A stretch of 64,000 bases of DNA from Ligustrum vulgare (GCA_963555705.1 OY743180.1:34504129-34568128), one strand, 5' to 3'; positions 1 to 13,927 are shown, numbered from the stretch's first letter. Made by a program: numbers and translations. Notes: generated by a model not told the origin, from the letters alone.

Positions 1-1487
1 AATAGTTATTACTCACTTCACTCCTACTCCGACTCCTATTAACTCAAGTAATCTACATCAAACGCACAATAATTATAAATTCAATATTGAAAACTAAATC
101 GAGCTTCTAACTAAAAGATGTGCTTCCCTTGGAAGCAGCTAAGTTGTCCATATTCTCAGTGTATAGAGTCGAAACCATTCCAACAGATCAGTATTCTACG
201 ACCACACCTTCTGTAATCAATACAAATAATCAATCATCGTCAAGAAAATCTTAAAAAATATTTTAAAAGTATACAAAAATATATTGTACAATAATAAATC
301 TATTGCAGTACAAAAATATGAAATTTCATAAACTTCTCTTACTCCAAATAAAAAAATTTCAGTAAGTATTCCTCACAATTGTTACTCTTAATCCCATATT
401 TGTTAAACCTTAGTTCCTATTTCCACTTACACTCGTACTGCGACATACCTATCCCAAGACCTTCCCCTATCCAAATAAAAGTTATCAACCTCTTCAACTG
501 CTACTCTGACTCCTATTAACTCAGGAAATCTACTTCAAACGTACAGTAATAATGAATTCAAAATTGAAAACAAAATCTAACAAGCCATAAGAATTTAAAT
601 AAATAAACTGCTTCTCTTACGAGCAGCTGGGTTGCAGCCAGTCCAAGTGTCCATATTGAAAAGCATCCCGAAAAGATATGAATTCTACGTAAGCTGCTTC
701 TGTAATCGTTAATAACAATCATTCTCAAGCAAATCTTAACAAATATTTAAAAGAAAATAATAGAACGCAATGCAATAATAAATATATAGCGATATAAGAA
801 GCTGAATTTCCATACACCACTCTTACTTCTACTCATGAAATTTTAATAACCGCTCCTACCTATTGTTACTCTTACACCTATTCGTTAAAATTTAGTGTCT
901 ACTTCGACTATTACCCGTACTCTTATAATAGTTATTACTCGCTTCACTCCTTCTCAGACTCCTATTATCTCAAGTAATCTACATCAAAGATACAATAATA
1001 ATAAATTCAATATTGAAGTCTAAATCTAACTCGACATAATAAACATTTAACTAAAAGAAATACTTCCCTTATAAAAGAGGCTAGGTTGTCGGCATATCGA
1101 GTGTGTAGTGTCAAAACCGCTCCAAAAGACCAGTATTCTACGAGCACGTCTTTTGCAATCAATACAAATAATCACTGGCAAGCAAGTCTTAAAAAATATT
1201 TTAAATTGTACAAAAATAAACTGTGCAATAATAAATATATAGCAATACAAAAACATGAAATTTTAAGAACCGTCCTACCTATTGTTACTCGGATTCGTTA
1301 AAATTTGGTGTCTACTTCGAATATTCCTCAACCTATGACTTACCTACTCCTAGAACTACCCGTACTCGTGTAATTGTTATAACTCACTTTACTCCTACTC
1401 CGACTCCTACTAACTAAAGTAATCTACATCAAACGCACAATAATTATAAATTCAATATTGAAAACTAAATCGAGCTTCTAACTAAAA

Positions 1488-1975
1488 GATGTGCTTCCCT
1501 TGGAAGCGGCTAAGTTGTCCATATTCTCAGTGTATAGAGTCGAAACCATTCCAACAGATCAGTATTCTACGACCACACCTTCTGTAATCAATACAAATAA
1601 TCAATCTTCGTCAAGAAAATCATAAAAATTATTTTAAAAGTATACAAAAATAAATTGTACAATAATAAATCTATTGCAATACAAAAATATGAAATTTCAT
1701 AAACTTCTCTTACTCCAAATAAAAAAATTTCAGTAAGTATTCCTCACAATTGTTACTCTTAATCCCATATTTGTTAAACCTTAGTTCCTATTTCCACTTA
1801 CACTCGTACTGCGACATACCTATCCCAAGACCTTCCCCTATCCAAATAAAAGTTATCAACCTCTTCAACTGCTACTCTGACTCCTATTAACTCAGGAAAT
1901 CTACTTCAAACGTACAGTAATAATGAATTCAAAATTGAAAACAAAATCTAACAAGCCATAAGAATTTAAATAAAT
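1488..1975 (+). repeat. Satellite subunit A (reference copy)
   Basis: First of three diverged subunits in the 1371-bp monomer, about 488 bp, beginning at GATGTGCTTCCC. Landmarks in order are a CAGTATTCTACGACCACACC block, AATCAATACAAATAATCA, an A/T-rich stretch with CAATAATAAATCTATTGCA, and a pyrimidine-rich block of the CTCTGACTCCTATTAACTCA type leading into subunit B. The same landmarks occur in the same order in B and C. This is the subunit that carries the 136-bp foldback insertion in three copies. Boundaries are set by aligning the three TGCTTC/TACTTC starts and are approximate to a few bases. Confidence 0.8.
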
Positions 1976-2427
1976 AAACTGCTTCTCTTACGAGCAGCTG
2001 GGTTGCAGCCAGTCCAAGTGTCCATATTGAAAAGCATCCCGAAAAGATATGAATTCTACGTAAGCTGCTTCTGTAATCGTTAATAACAATCATTCTCAAG
2101 CAAATCTTAACAAATATTTAAAAGAAAATAATAGAACGCAATGCAATAATAAATATATAGCGATATAAGAAGCTGAATTTCCATACACCACTCTTACTTC
2201 TACTCATGAAATTTTAATAACCGCTCCTACCTATTGTTACTCTTACACCTATTCGTTAAAATTTAGTGTCTACTTCGACTATTACCCGTACTCTTATAAT
2301 AGTTATTACTCGCTTCACTCCTTCTCAGACTCCTATTATCTCAAGTAATCTACATCAAAGATACAATAATAATAAATTCAATATTGAAGTCTAAATCGAA
2401 CTCGACATAATAAACATTTAACTAAAA
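1976..2427 (+). repeat. Satellite subunit B (reference copy)
   Basis: Second subunit, about 452 bp, opening with AACTGCTTCTCTTACGAGC. It is the most diverged of the three. It has GATATGAATTCTACGTAAGC where A and C have CAGTATTCTACGA, GTTAATAACAATCAT where they have AATACAAATAATCA, and GCAATAATAAATATATAGCG in the A/T-rich part. It also has a short extra block (GGGTTGCAGCCAGTCC) not obvious in A or C. The first non-autonomous element inserted at the A/B border of one monomer (17008/27170). Confidence 0.8.
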
Positions 2428-2857
2428 GAAATACTTCCCTTATAAAAGAGGCTAGGTTGTCGGCATATCGAGTGTGTAGTGTCAAAACCGCTCCAAAAGA
2501 CCAGTATTCTACGAGCACGTCTTTTGCAATCAATACAAATAATCACTGGCAAGCAAGTCTTAAAAATATTTTAAAGTGTACAAAAACAAACTGTGCAATA
2601 ATAAATATATAGCAATACAAAAACATGAAATTTTAAGAACCGTCCTACCTATTGTTACTCGGATTCGTTAAAATTTGGTGTTGACTTCGAATATTCCTCA
2701 ACCTATGACTTACCTACTCCTAGAACTACCCGTACTCGTGTAATAGTTATTACTCACTTCACTCCTACTCCGACTCCTATTAACTCAAGTAATCTACATC
2801 AAACGCACAATAATTATAAATTCAATATTGAAAACTAAATCGAGCTTCTAACTAAAA
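2428..2857 (+). repeat. Satellite subunit C (reference copy)
   Basis: Third subunit, about 431 bp (430 in this copy), opening with AAATACTTCCCTTATAAAAG. It matches A closely through CAGTATTCTACGAGCACG, AATCAATACAAATAATCA and GCAATAATAAATATATAGCA, then ends in a pyrimidine-rich block (ACTCCTACTCCGACTCC) leading to the next A. By eye A and C are closer to each other than either is to B. This copy carries a 1-bp deletion in a run of A, giving a 1370-bp monomer. Confidence 0.8.
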
Positions 2858-5660
2858 GATGTGCTTCCCTTGGAAGCGGCTAAGTTGTCCATATTCTCAG
2901 TGTATAGAGTCGAAACCATTCCAACAGATCAGTATTCTACGACCACACCTTCTGTAATCAATACAAATAATCAATCTTCGTCAAGAAAATCATAAAAATT
3001 ATTTTAAAAGTATACAAAAATAAATTGTACAATAATAAATCTATTGCAATACAAAAATATGAAATTTCATAAACTTCTCTTACTCCAAATAAAAAAATTT
3101 CAGTAAGTATTCCTCACAATTGTTACTCTTAATCCCATATTTGTTAAACCTTAGTTCCTATTTCCACTTACACTCGTACTGCGACATACCTATCCCAAGA
3201 CCTTCCCCTATCCAAATAAAAGTTATCAACCTCTTCAACTGCTACTCTGACTCCTATTAACTCAGGAAATCTACTTCAAACGTACAGTAATAATGAATTC
3301 AAAATTGAAAACAAAATCTAACAAGCCATAAGAATTTAAATAAATAAACTGCTTCTCTTACGAGCAGCTGGGTTGCAGCCAGTCCAAGTGTCCATATTGA
3401 AAAGCATCCCGAAAAGATATGAATTCTACGTAAGCTGCTTCTGTAATCGTTAATAACAATCATTCTCAAGCAAATCTTAACAAATATTTAAAAGAAAATA
3501 ATAGAACGCAATGCAATAATAAATATATAGCGATATAAGAAGCTGAATTTCCATACACCACTCTTACTTCTACTCATGAAATTTTAATAACCGCTCCTAC
3601 CTATTGTTACTCTTACACCTATTCGTTAAAATTTAGTGTCTACTTCGACTATTACCCGTACTCTTATAATAGTTATTACTCGCTTCACTCCTTCTCAGAC
3701 TCCTATTATCTCAAGTAATCTACATCAAAGATACAATAATAATAAATTCAATATTGAAGTCTAAATCGAACTCGACATAATAAACATTTAACTAAAAGAA
3801 ATACTTCCCTTATAAAAGAGGCTAGGTTGTCGGCATATCGAGTGTGTAGTGTCAAAACCGCTCCAAAAGACCAGTATTCTACGAGCACGTCTTTTGCAAT
3901 CAATACAAATAATCACTGGCAAGCAAGTCTTAAAAAATATTTTAAAGTGTACAAAAATAAACTGTGCAATAATAAATATATAGCAATACAAAAACATGAA
4001 ATTTTAAGATCCGTCCTACCTATTGTTACTCGGATTCGTTAAAATTTGGTGTCTACTTCGAATATTCCTCAACCTATGACTTACCTACTCCTAGAACTAC
4101 CCGTACTCGTGTAATTGTTATTACTCACTTTACTCCTACTCCGACTCCTACTAACTCAAGTAATCTACATCAAACGCACAATAATTATAAATTCAATATT
4201 GAAAACTAAATCGAGCTTCTAACTAAAAGATGTGCTTCCCTTGGAAGCGGCTAAGTTGTCCATATTCTCAGTGTATAGAGTCGAAACCATTCCAACAGAT
4301 CAGTATTCTACGACCACACCTTCTGTAATCAATACAAATAATCAATCTTCGTCAAGAAAATCATAAAAATTATTTTAAAAGTATACAAAAATAAATTGTA
4401 CAATAATAAATCTATTGCAATACAAAAATATGAAATTTCATAAACTTCTCTTACTCCAAATAAAAAAATTTCAGTAAGTATTCCTTACAATTGTTACTCT
4501 TAATCCCATATTTGTTAAACTTTAGTTCCTATTTCCACTTACACTCGTACTGCGACATACCTATCCCAAGACCTTCCCCTATCCAAATAAAAGTTATCAA
4601 CCTCTTCAACTGCTACTCTGACTCCTATTGATTCAGGAAATCTACTTCAAACGTACAGTAATAATGAATTCAAAATTGAAAACAAAATCTAACAAGCCAT
4701 AAGAATTTAAATAAATAAACTGCTTCTCTTACGAGCAGCTGGGTTGCAGCCAGTCCAAGTGTCCATATTGAAAAGCATCCCGAAAAGATATGAATTCTAC
4801 GTAAGCTGCTTCTGTAATCGTTAATAACAATCATTCTCAAGCAAATCTTAACAAATATTTAAAAGAAAATAATAGAACGCAATGCAATAATAAATATATA
4901 GCGATATAAGAAGCTGAATTTCCATACACCACTCTTACTTCTACTCATGAAATTTTAATAACCGCTCCTACCTATTGTTACTCTTACACCTATTCGTTAA
5001 AATTTAGTGTCTACTTCGACTATTACCCGTACTCTTATAATAGTTATTACTCGCTTCACTCCTTCTCAGACTCCTATTATCTCAAGTAATCTACATCAAA
5101 GATACAATAATAATAAATTCAATATTGAAGTCTAAATCGAACTCGACATAATAAACATTTAACTAAAAGAAATACTTCCCTTATAAAAGAGGCTAGGTTG
5201 TCGGCATATCGAGTGTGTAGTGTCAAAACCGCTCCAAAAGACCAGTATTCTACGAGCACGTCTTTTGCAATCAATACAAATAATCACTGGCAAGCAAGTC
5301 TTCAAAAATATTTTAAAGAGTACAAAAATAAACTGTGCAATAATAAATATGTAGCAATACAAAAACATGAAATTTTAAGAACCGTCCTACCTATTGTTAC
5401 TCGGATTCGTTAAAATTTGGTGTCTACTTCGAATATTCCTCAACCTATGACTTACCTACTCCTAGAACTACCCGTACTCGTGTAATAGTTATTACTCACT
5501 TCACTCCTACTCCGACTCCTATTAACTCAAGTAATCTACATCAAACGCACAATAATTATAAATTCAATATTGAAAACTAAATCGAGCTTCTAACTAAAAG
5601 ATGTGCTTCCCTTGGAAGCGGCTAAGTTGCCCATATTCTCAGTGTATAGAGTCGAAACCA

Positions 5661-5751
5661 TTCGAACAGATCAGTATTCTACGACCACACCTTCTGTAAT
5701 CAATACAAATAATCAATCATCGTCAAGAAAATCAATACTGATCTGTTCGAA
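5661..5751. repeat. Foldback insertion in satellite subunit A, copy 1
   Basis: Subunit A here is lengthened by 136 bp. A partial second copy of the subunit-A start follows an inverted fragment. AATACTGATCTGTTCGAA at 5734-5751 is the exact reverse complement of 5661-5678, giving an 18-bp stem with a 55-nt loop. Direct repetition of the GTATAGAGTCGAAACCATTC region continues to about 5800. This accounts for the 1507-bp spacing between monomers 5600 and 7107. A template-switch or foldback repair event would produce this structure (inference). Confidence 0.9.
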
Positions 5752-8700
5752 ACCATTCCAACAGAACAGTATTCTCAGTGTATAGAGTCGAAACCATTCC
5801 AACAGATCAGTATTCTACGACCACACCTTCTGTAATCAATACAAATAATCAATCATCGTCAAGAAAATCTTAAAAATTATTTTAAAAGTATACAAAAATA
5901 AATTGTACAATAATAAATCTATTGCAATACAAAAATATGAAATTTCATAAACTTCTCTTACTCCAAATAAAAAAAATTCAGTAAGTATTCCTCACAATTG
6001 TTACTCTTAATCCCATATTTGTTAAACCTTAGTTCCTATTTCCACTTACACTCGTACTGCGACATACCTATCCCAAGACCTTCCCCTATCCAAATAAAAG
6101 TTATCAACCTCTTCAACTGCTACTCTGACTCCTATTAACTCAGGAAATCTACTTCAAACGTACAGTAATAATGAATTCAAAATTGAAAACAAAATCTAAC
6201 AAGCCATAAGAATTTAAATAAATAAACTGCTTCTCTTACGAGCAGCTGGGTTGCAGCCAGTCCAAGTGTCCATATTGAAAAGCATCCCGAAAAGATATGA
6301 ATTCTACGTAAGCTGCTTCTGTAATCGTTAATAACAATCATTCTCAAGCAAATCTTAACAAATATTTAAAAGAAAATAATAGAACGCAATGCAATAATAA
6401 ATATATAGCGATATAAGAAGCTGAATTTCCATACACCACTCTTACTTCTACTCATGAAATTTTAATAACCGCTCCTACCTATTGTTACTCTTACACCTAT
6501 TCGTTAAAATTTAGTGTCTACTTCGACTATTACCCGTACTCTTATAATAGTTATTACTCGCTTCACTCCTTCTCAGACTCCTATTATCTCAAGTAATCTA
6601 CATCAAAGATACAATAATAATAAATTCAATATTGAAGTCTAAATCGAACTCGACATAATAAACATTTAACTAAAAGAAATACTTCCCTTATAAAAGAGGC
6701 TAGGTTGTCGGCATATCGAGTGTGTAGTGTCAAAACCGCTCCAAAAGACCAGTATTCTACGAGCACGTCTTTTGCAAACAATACAAATAATCACTGGCAA
6801 GCAAGTCTTAAAAAATATTTTAAAATGTACAAAAATAAACTGTGCAATAATAAATATATAGCAATACAAAAACATGAAATTTAAAGAACCGTCCAACCTA
6901 TTGTTACTCGGATTCGTTAAAATTTGGTGTCTACTTCGAATATTCCTCAACATATGACTTACCTACTCCTAGAACTACCCGTACTCGTGTAATAGTTATT
7001 ACTCACTTCACTCCTACTCCGACTCCTATTAACTCAAGTAATCTACATCAAACGCACAATAATTATAAACTCAATATTGAAAACTAAATCGAGCTTCTAA
7101 CTAAAAGATGTGCTTCCCTTGGAAGCGGCTAAGTTGTCCATATTCTCAGTGTATAGAGTCGAAACCATTCCAAAAGATCAGTATTCTACGACCACACCTT
7201 CTGTAATCAATACAAATAATCAATCATCGTCAAGAAAATCTTAAAAATTATTTTAAAAGTATACAAAAATAAATTGTACAATAATAAATCTATTGCAATA
7301 CAAAAATATGAAATTTCATAAACTTCTCTTACGCCAAATAAAAAAATTTCAGTAAGTATTCCTCACAATTGTTACTCTTAATCCCATATTTGTTAAACTT
7401 TAGTTCCTATTTTCACTTACACTCGTACTGCGACATACCTATCCCAAGACCTTCCCCTATCCAAATAAAAGATATCAACCTCTTCAACTGCTACTCTGAC
7501 TCCTATTAGATCAGGAAATCTACTTCAAACGTACAGTAATAATGAATTCAAAATTGAAAACAAAATCTAACAAGCCATAAGAATTTAAATAAATAAACTG
7601 CTTCTCTTACGAGCAGCTGGGTTGCAGCCAGTCCAAGTGTCCATATTGAAAAGCATCCGGAAAAGATATGGATTCTACGTAAGCTGCTTCTGTAATCGTT
7701 AATAACAATCATTCTCAAGAAAATCTTAACAAATATTTAAAAGAAAATAATAGAACGCAATGCAATAATAAATATATAGCGATATAAGAAGCTGAATTTC
7801 CATACACCACTCTTACTTCTACTCATGAAATTTTAATAACCGCTCCTACCTATTGTTACTCTTACCCCTATTCGTTAAAATTTAGTGTCTACTTCGACTA
7901 TTACCCGTACTCTTATAATAGTTATTACTCGCTTCACTCCTTCTCAGACTCCTATTATCTCAAGTAATCTACATCAAAGATACAATAATAATAAATTCAA
8001 TATTGAAGTCTAAATCGAACTCGACATAATAAACATTTAACTAAAAGAAATACTTCCCTTATAAAAGAGGCTAGGTTGTCGGAATATCGAGTGTGTAGTG
8101 TCAAAACCGCTCCAAAAGACCAGTATTCTACGAGCACGTCTTTTGCAATCAATACAAATAATCACTGGCAAGCAAGTCTTAAAAAATATTTTAAAGTGTA
8201 CAAAAATAAACTGTGCAATAATAAATATATAGCAATACAAAAACATGAAATTTTAAGAACCGTCCTACCTATTGTTACTCGGATTCGTTAAAATTTGGTG
8301 TCTACTTCGAATATTCCTCAACCTATGACTTACCAACTCCTAGAACTACCCGTACTCGTGTAATAGTTATTACTCACTTCACTCCTACTCCGACTCCTAT
8401 TAACTCAGGTAATCTACATCAAACGCACAATAATTATAAATTCAATATTGAAAACTAAATCGAGCTTCTAACTAAAAGATGTGCTTCCCTTGGAAGCAGC
8501 TAAGTTGTCCATATTCTCAGTGTATAGAGTCGAAACCATTCCAACAAATCAGTATTCTACGACCACACCTTCTGTAATCAATACAAATAATCAATCATCG
8601 TCAAGAAAATCTTAAAAAATATTTTAAAAGTATACAAAAATAAATTGTACAATAATAAATCTATTGCAATACAAAAATATGAAATTTCATAAACTTCTCT

Positions 8701-11279
8701 AACTCCAAATAAAAAAATTTCAGTAAGTATTCCTCACAATTGTTACTCTTAATCCCATATTTGTTAAACTTTAGTTCCTATTTCCACTTCCACTCGTACT
8801 ACGACATACCTATCCCAAGACCTTCCCCTATCCAAATAAAAGTTATCAACATCTTCAACTGCTACTCTGACTCCTATTAACTCAGGAAATCTACTTCAAA
8901 CGTACAGTAATAATGAATTCAAAATTGAAAACAAAATCTAACAAGCCATAAGAATTTAAATAAATAAACTGCTTCTCTTACGAGCAGCTGGGTTGCAGCC
9001 AGTCCAAGTGTCCATGTTGAAAAGCATCCCGAAAAGATATGGATTCTACGTAAGCTGCTTCTGTAATCGTTAATAACAATCATTCTCAAGCAAATCTTAA
9101 CAAATATTTAAAAGAAAATAATAGAACGCAATGCAATAATAAATATATAGCGATATAAGAAGCTGAATTTCCATACACCACTCTTACTTCTACTCATGAA
9201 ATTTTAATAACCGCTCCTACCTGTTGTTACTCTTACCCCTATTCGTTAAAATTTAGTGTCTACTTCGACTATTACCCGTACTCTTATAATAGTTATTACT
9301 CGCTTCACTCCTTCTCAGACTCCTATTATCTCAAGTAATCTACATCAAAGATACAATAATAATAAATTCAATATTGAAGTCTAAATCGAACTCGACATAA
9401 TAAACATTTAACTAAAAGAAATACTTCCCTTATAAAAGAGGCTAGGTTGTCGGCATATCTAGTGTGTAGTGTCAAAACCGCTCCAAAAGACCAGTATTCT
9501 ACGAGCACGTCTTTTGCAATCAATACAAATAATCTCTGGCAAGCAAGTCTTAAAAAATATTTTAAAGTGTACAAAAATAAACTGTGCAATAATAAATATA
9601 TAGCAATACAAAAACATGAAATTTTAAGAACCGTCCTACCATTGTTACTCGGATTCGTTAAAATTTGGTGTCTACTTCGAATATTCCTCAACCTATGACT
9701 TACCAACTCCTAGAACTACCCGTACTCGTGTAATAGTTATTACTCACTTCACTCCTACTCCGACTCCTATTAACTCAGGTAATCTACATCAAACGCACAA
9801 TAATTATAAATTCAATATTGAAAACTAAATCGAGCTTCTAACTAAAAGATGTGCTTCCCTTGGAAGCAGCTAAGTTGTCCATATTCTCAGTGTATAGAGT
9901 CGAAACCATTCCAACAGATCAGTATTCTACGACCACACCTTCTGTAATCAATACAAATAATCAATCATCGTCAAGAAAATCTTAAAAAATATTTTAAAAG
10001 TATACAAAAATAAATTGTACAATAATAAATCTATTGCAATACAAAAATATGAAATTTCATAAAATTCTCTTACTCCAAATAAAAAAATTTCAGTAAGTAT
10101 TCCTCACAATTGTTACTCTTAATCCCATATTTGTTAAACTTTAGTTCCTATTTCCACTTACACTCGTACTGCGACATACCTATCCCAAGACCTTCCCCTA
10201 TCCAAATAAAAGTTATCAACCTCTTCAACTGCTACTCTGACTCCTATTAACTCAGGAAATCTACTTCAAACGTACAGTAATAATGAATTCAAAATTGAAA
10301 ACAAAATCTAACAAGCCATAAGAATTTAAATAAATAAACTGCTTCTCTTACGAGCAGCTGGGTTGCAGCCAGTCCAAGTGTCCATATTGAAAAGCATCCC
10401 GAAAAGATATGGATTCTACGTAAGCTGCTTCTGTAATCGTTAATAACAATCATTCTCAAGCAAATCTTAACAAATATTTAAAAGAAAATAATAGAACGCA
10501 ATGCAATAATAAATATATAGCGATATAAGAAGCTGAATTTTCATACACCACTCTTACTTCTACTCATGAAATTTTAATAACCGCTCCTACCTATTGTTAC
10601 TCTTACCCCTATTCGTTAAAATTTAGTGTCTACTTCGACTATTACCCGTACTCTTGTAATAGTTATTACTCGCTTCACTCCTTCTCAGACTCCTATTATC
10701 TCAAGTAATCTACATCAAAGATACAATAATAATAAATTCAATATTGAAGTCTAAATCGAACTCGACATAATAAACATTTAACTAAAAGAAATACTTCCCT
10801 TATAAAAGAGGCTAGGTTGTCGGCATATCGAGTGTGTAGTGTCAAAACCGCTCCAAAAGACCAGTATTCTACGAGCACGTCTTTTGCAATCAATACAAAT
10901 AATCACTGGCAAGCAAGTCTTAAAAAATAATTTAAAGTGTACAAAAATAAACTGTGCAATAATAAATATATAGCAATTCAAAAACAAGAAATTTTAACAA
11001 CCGTCCTACCTATTGTTACTCGAATTCGTTAAAATTTGGTGTCTACTTCGAATATTCCACAACCTATGACTTACCTACTCCTAGAACTACCCGTACTCAT
11101 GTAATAGTTATTACTCACTTCACTCCTATTCCGACTCCTATTAACTCAAGTAATCTACATCAAACGCACAATAATTATAAATTCAATATTGAAAACTAAA
11201 TCGAGCTTCTAACTAAAAGATGTGCTTCCCTTGGAAGCGGCTAAGTTGTCCATATTCTCAGTGTATAGAGTCGAAACCA

Positions 11280-11370
11280 TTCGAACAGATCAGTATTCTA
11301 CGACCACACCTTCTGTAATCAATACAAATAATCAATCATCGTCAAGAAAATCAATACTGATCTGTTCGAA
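11280..11370. repeat. Foldback insertion in satellite subunit A, copy 2
   Basis: Same 136-bp rearrangement as at 5661, with the 18-bp inverted arms at 11280-11297 and 11353-11370. This copy differs from the other two: it keeps GTTGTCC upstream where they have GTTGCCC, and ACAGATCAG after the arm where they have ACAGAACAG. The following subunit-A sequence also differs (ACCATACCTTCTATAATC), so it sits on a different satellite haplotype. Confidence 0.9.
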
Positions 11371-12490
11371 ACCATTCCAACAGATCAGTATTCTCAGTGT
11401 ATAGAGTCGAAACCATTCCAACAGATCAGTATTCTACGACCATACCTTCTATAATCAATACAAATAATCAATCATCGTCAAGAAAATCTTAAAAAATATT
11501 TTAAAAGTATACAAAAATTAATTGTACAATAATAAATCTATTGCAATACAAAAATATGAAATTTCATAAACTTCTCTTACTCCAAATAAAAAAATTTCAG
11601 AAAGTATTCCTCACAATTGTTACTCTTAATCCCATATTTGTTAAACCTTAGTTCCTGTTTCCACTTACACTCGTACTGCGACATACCTATCCCAAGACCT
11701 TCCCCTATCCAAATAAAAGTTATCAACCTCTTCAACTGCTACTCTGACTCCTATTAACTCAGGAAATCTACTTCAAACGTACAGTAATAATGAATTCAAA
11801 ATTGAAAACAAAATCTAACAAACCATAAGAATTTAAATAAATAAACTGCTTCTCTTACGAGCAGCTGGGTTGCAGCCAGTCCAAGTGTCCATGTTGAAAA
11901 GCATCCCGAAAAGATATGAATTCTACGTAAGCTGCTTCTGTAATCGTTAATAACAATCATTCTCAAGCAAATCTTAACAAATATTTAAAAGAAAATAATA
12001 GAACGCAATGCAATAATAAATATATAGCGATATAAGAAGCTGAGTTTCCATACACCACTCTTACTTCTACTCATGAAATTTTAGTAACCGCTCCTACCTA
12101 TTGTTACTCTTACCCCTATTCGTTAAAATTTAGTGTCTACTTCGACTATTACCCGTACTCTTATAATAGTTATTACTCGCTTCACTCCTTCTCAGACTCC
12201 TATTATCTCAAGTAATCTACATCAAAGATACAATAATAATAAATTCAATATTGAAGTCTAAATCGAACTCGACATAATAAACATTTAACTAAAAGAAATA
12301 CTTCCCTTATAAAAGAGGCTAGGTTGTCGGCATATCGAGTGTGTAGTGTCAAAACCGCTCCAAAAGACCAGTTTTCTACGAGCACGTCTTTTGCAATCAA
12401 TACAAATAATCACTGGCAAGCAAGTCTTAAAAAATATTTTAAAGTGTACAAAAATAAACTGTGCAATAATAAATATATAGCAATACAAAA

Positions 12491-12503
12491 ACATGAGATG
12501 TGC
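12491..12503. other. 229-bp deletion junction in satellite, copy 1
   Basis: Subunit C is fused directly to the start of subunit A: ACATGA from the end of C is followed at once by GATGTGC. The 229 bp that normally separate them (the CCGTCCTACC to AACTAAAA spacer) are missing. The junction lies between 12496 and 12497. A short shared ATG/GAT context at the join would suit end-joining or slippage. Confidence 0.9.
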
Positions 12504-13927
12504 TTCCCTTGGAAGCGGCTAAGTTGTCCATATTCTCAGTGTATAGAGTCGAAACCATTCCAACAGATCAGTATTCTACGACCACACCTTCTGTAATCAA
12601 TACAAATAATCAATCATCGTCAAGAAAATCTTAAAAAATATTTTAAAAGTATACAAAAATAAATTGTACAATAATAAATCTATTGCAATACAAAAATATG
12701 AAATTTCATAAACTTCTCTTACTCCAAATAAAAAAATTTCAGTAAGTATTCCTTACAATTGTTACTCTTAATCCCATATTTGTTAAACCTTAGTTCCTAT
12801 TTCCACTTACACTCGTACTGCGACATACCTATCCCAAGACCTTCCCCTATCCAAATAAAAGTTATCAACCTCTTCAACTGCTACTCTGACTCCTATTAAC
12901 TCAGGAAATCTACTTCAAACGTACAGTAATAATGAATTCAAAATTTAAAACAAAATCTAACAAGCCATAAGAATTTAAATAAATAAACTGCTTCTCTTAC
13001 GAGCAGCTGGGTTGCAGCCACTCCAAGTGTCCATATTGAAAAGCATCCCGAAAAGATATGAATTCTACGTAAGCTGCTTCTGTAATCGTTAATAACAATC
13101 ATTCTCAAGCAAATCTTAACAAATATTTAAAAAAAATAATAGAACGCAATGCAATAATAAATATATAGCGATATAAGAAGCTGAATTTCCATACACCACT
13201 CTTACTTCTACTCATGAAATTTTAATAACCGCTCCTACCTATTGTTACTCTTACCCCTATTCGTTAAAATTTAGTGTCTACTTCGACTATTACCCGTACT
13301 CTTGTAATAGTTATTACTCGCTTCACTCCTTCTCAGACTCCTATTATCTCAAGTAATCTACATCAAAGATACAATAATAATAAATTCAATATTGAAGTCT
13401 AAATCGAACTCGACATAATAAACATTTAACTAAAAGAAATACTTCCCTTATAAAAGAGGCTAGGTTGTCGGCATATCGAGTGTGTAGTGTCAAAACCGCT
13501 CCAAAAGACCAGTATTCTACGAGCACGTCTTTTGCAATCAATACAAATAATCACTGGCAAGCAAGTCTTAAAAAATAATTTAAAGTGTACAAAAATAAAC
13601 TGTGCAATAATAAATATATAGCAATTCAAAAACAAGAAATTTTAACAACCGTCCTACCTATTGTTACTCGAATTCGTTAAAATTTGGTGTCTACTTCGAA
13701 TATTCCACAACCTATGACTTACCTACTCCTAGAACTACCCGTACTCATGTAATAGTTATTACTCACTTCACTCCTATTCCGACTCCTATTAACTCAAGTA
13801 ATCTACATCAAACGCACAATAATTATAAATTCAATATTGAAAACTAAATCGAGCTTCTAACTAAAAGATGTGCTTCCCTTGGAAGCGGCTAAGTTGCCCA
13901 TATTCTCAGTGTATAGAGTCGAAACCA

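Noticed and set aside
1047..1301. Overlapping 69-codon (minus) and 71-codon (plus) frames repeated in nearly every satellite monomer
   Set aside because: They lie antisense to each other in subunit C, lack any recognisable domain, and several copies lose the plus frame by single changes (for example near 29160, 34640 and 53830). Conservation follows from satellite homogenisation.
5603..5785. 60-codon plus frame in monomers with the foldback insertion
   Set aside because: Created by the 136-bp rearrangement itself; absent from normal monomers and spans the inverted fragment.
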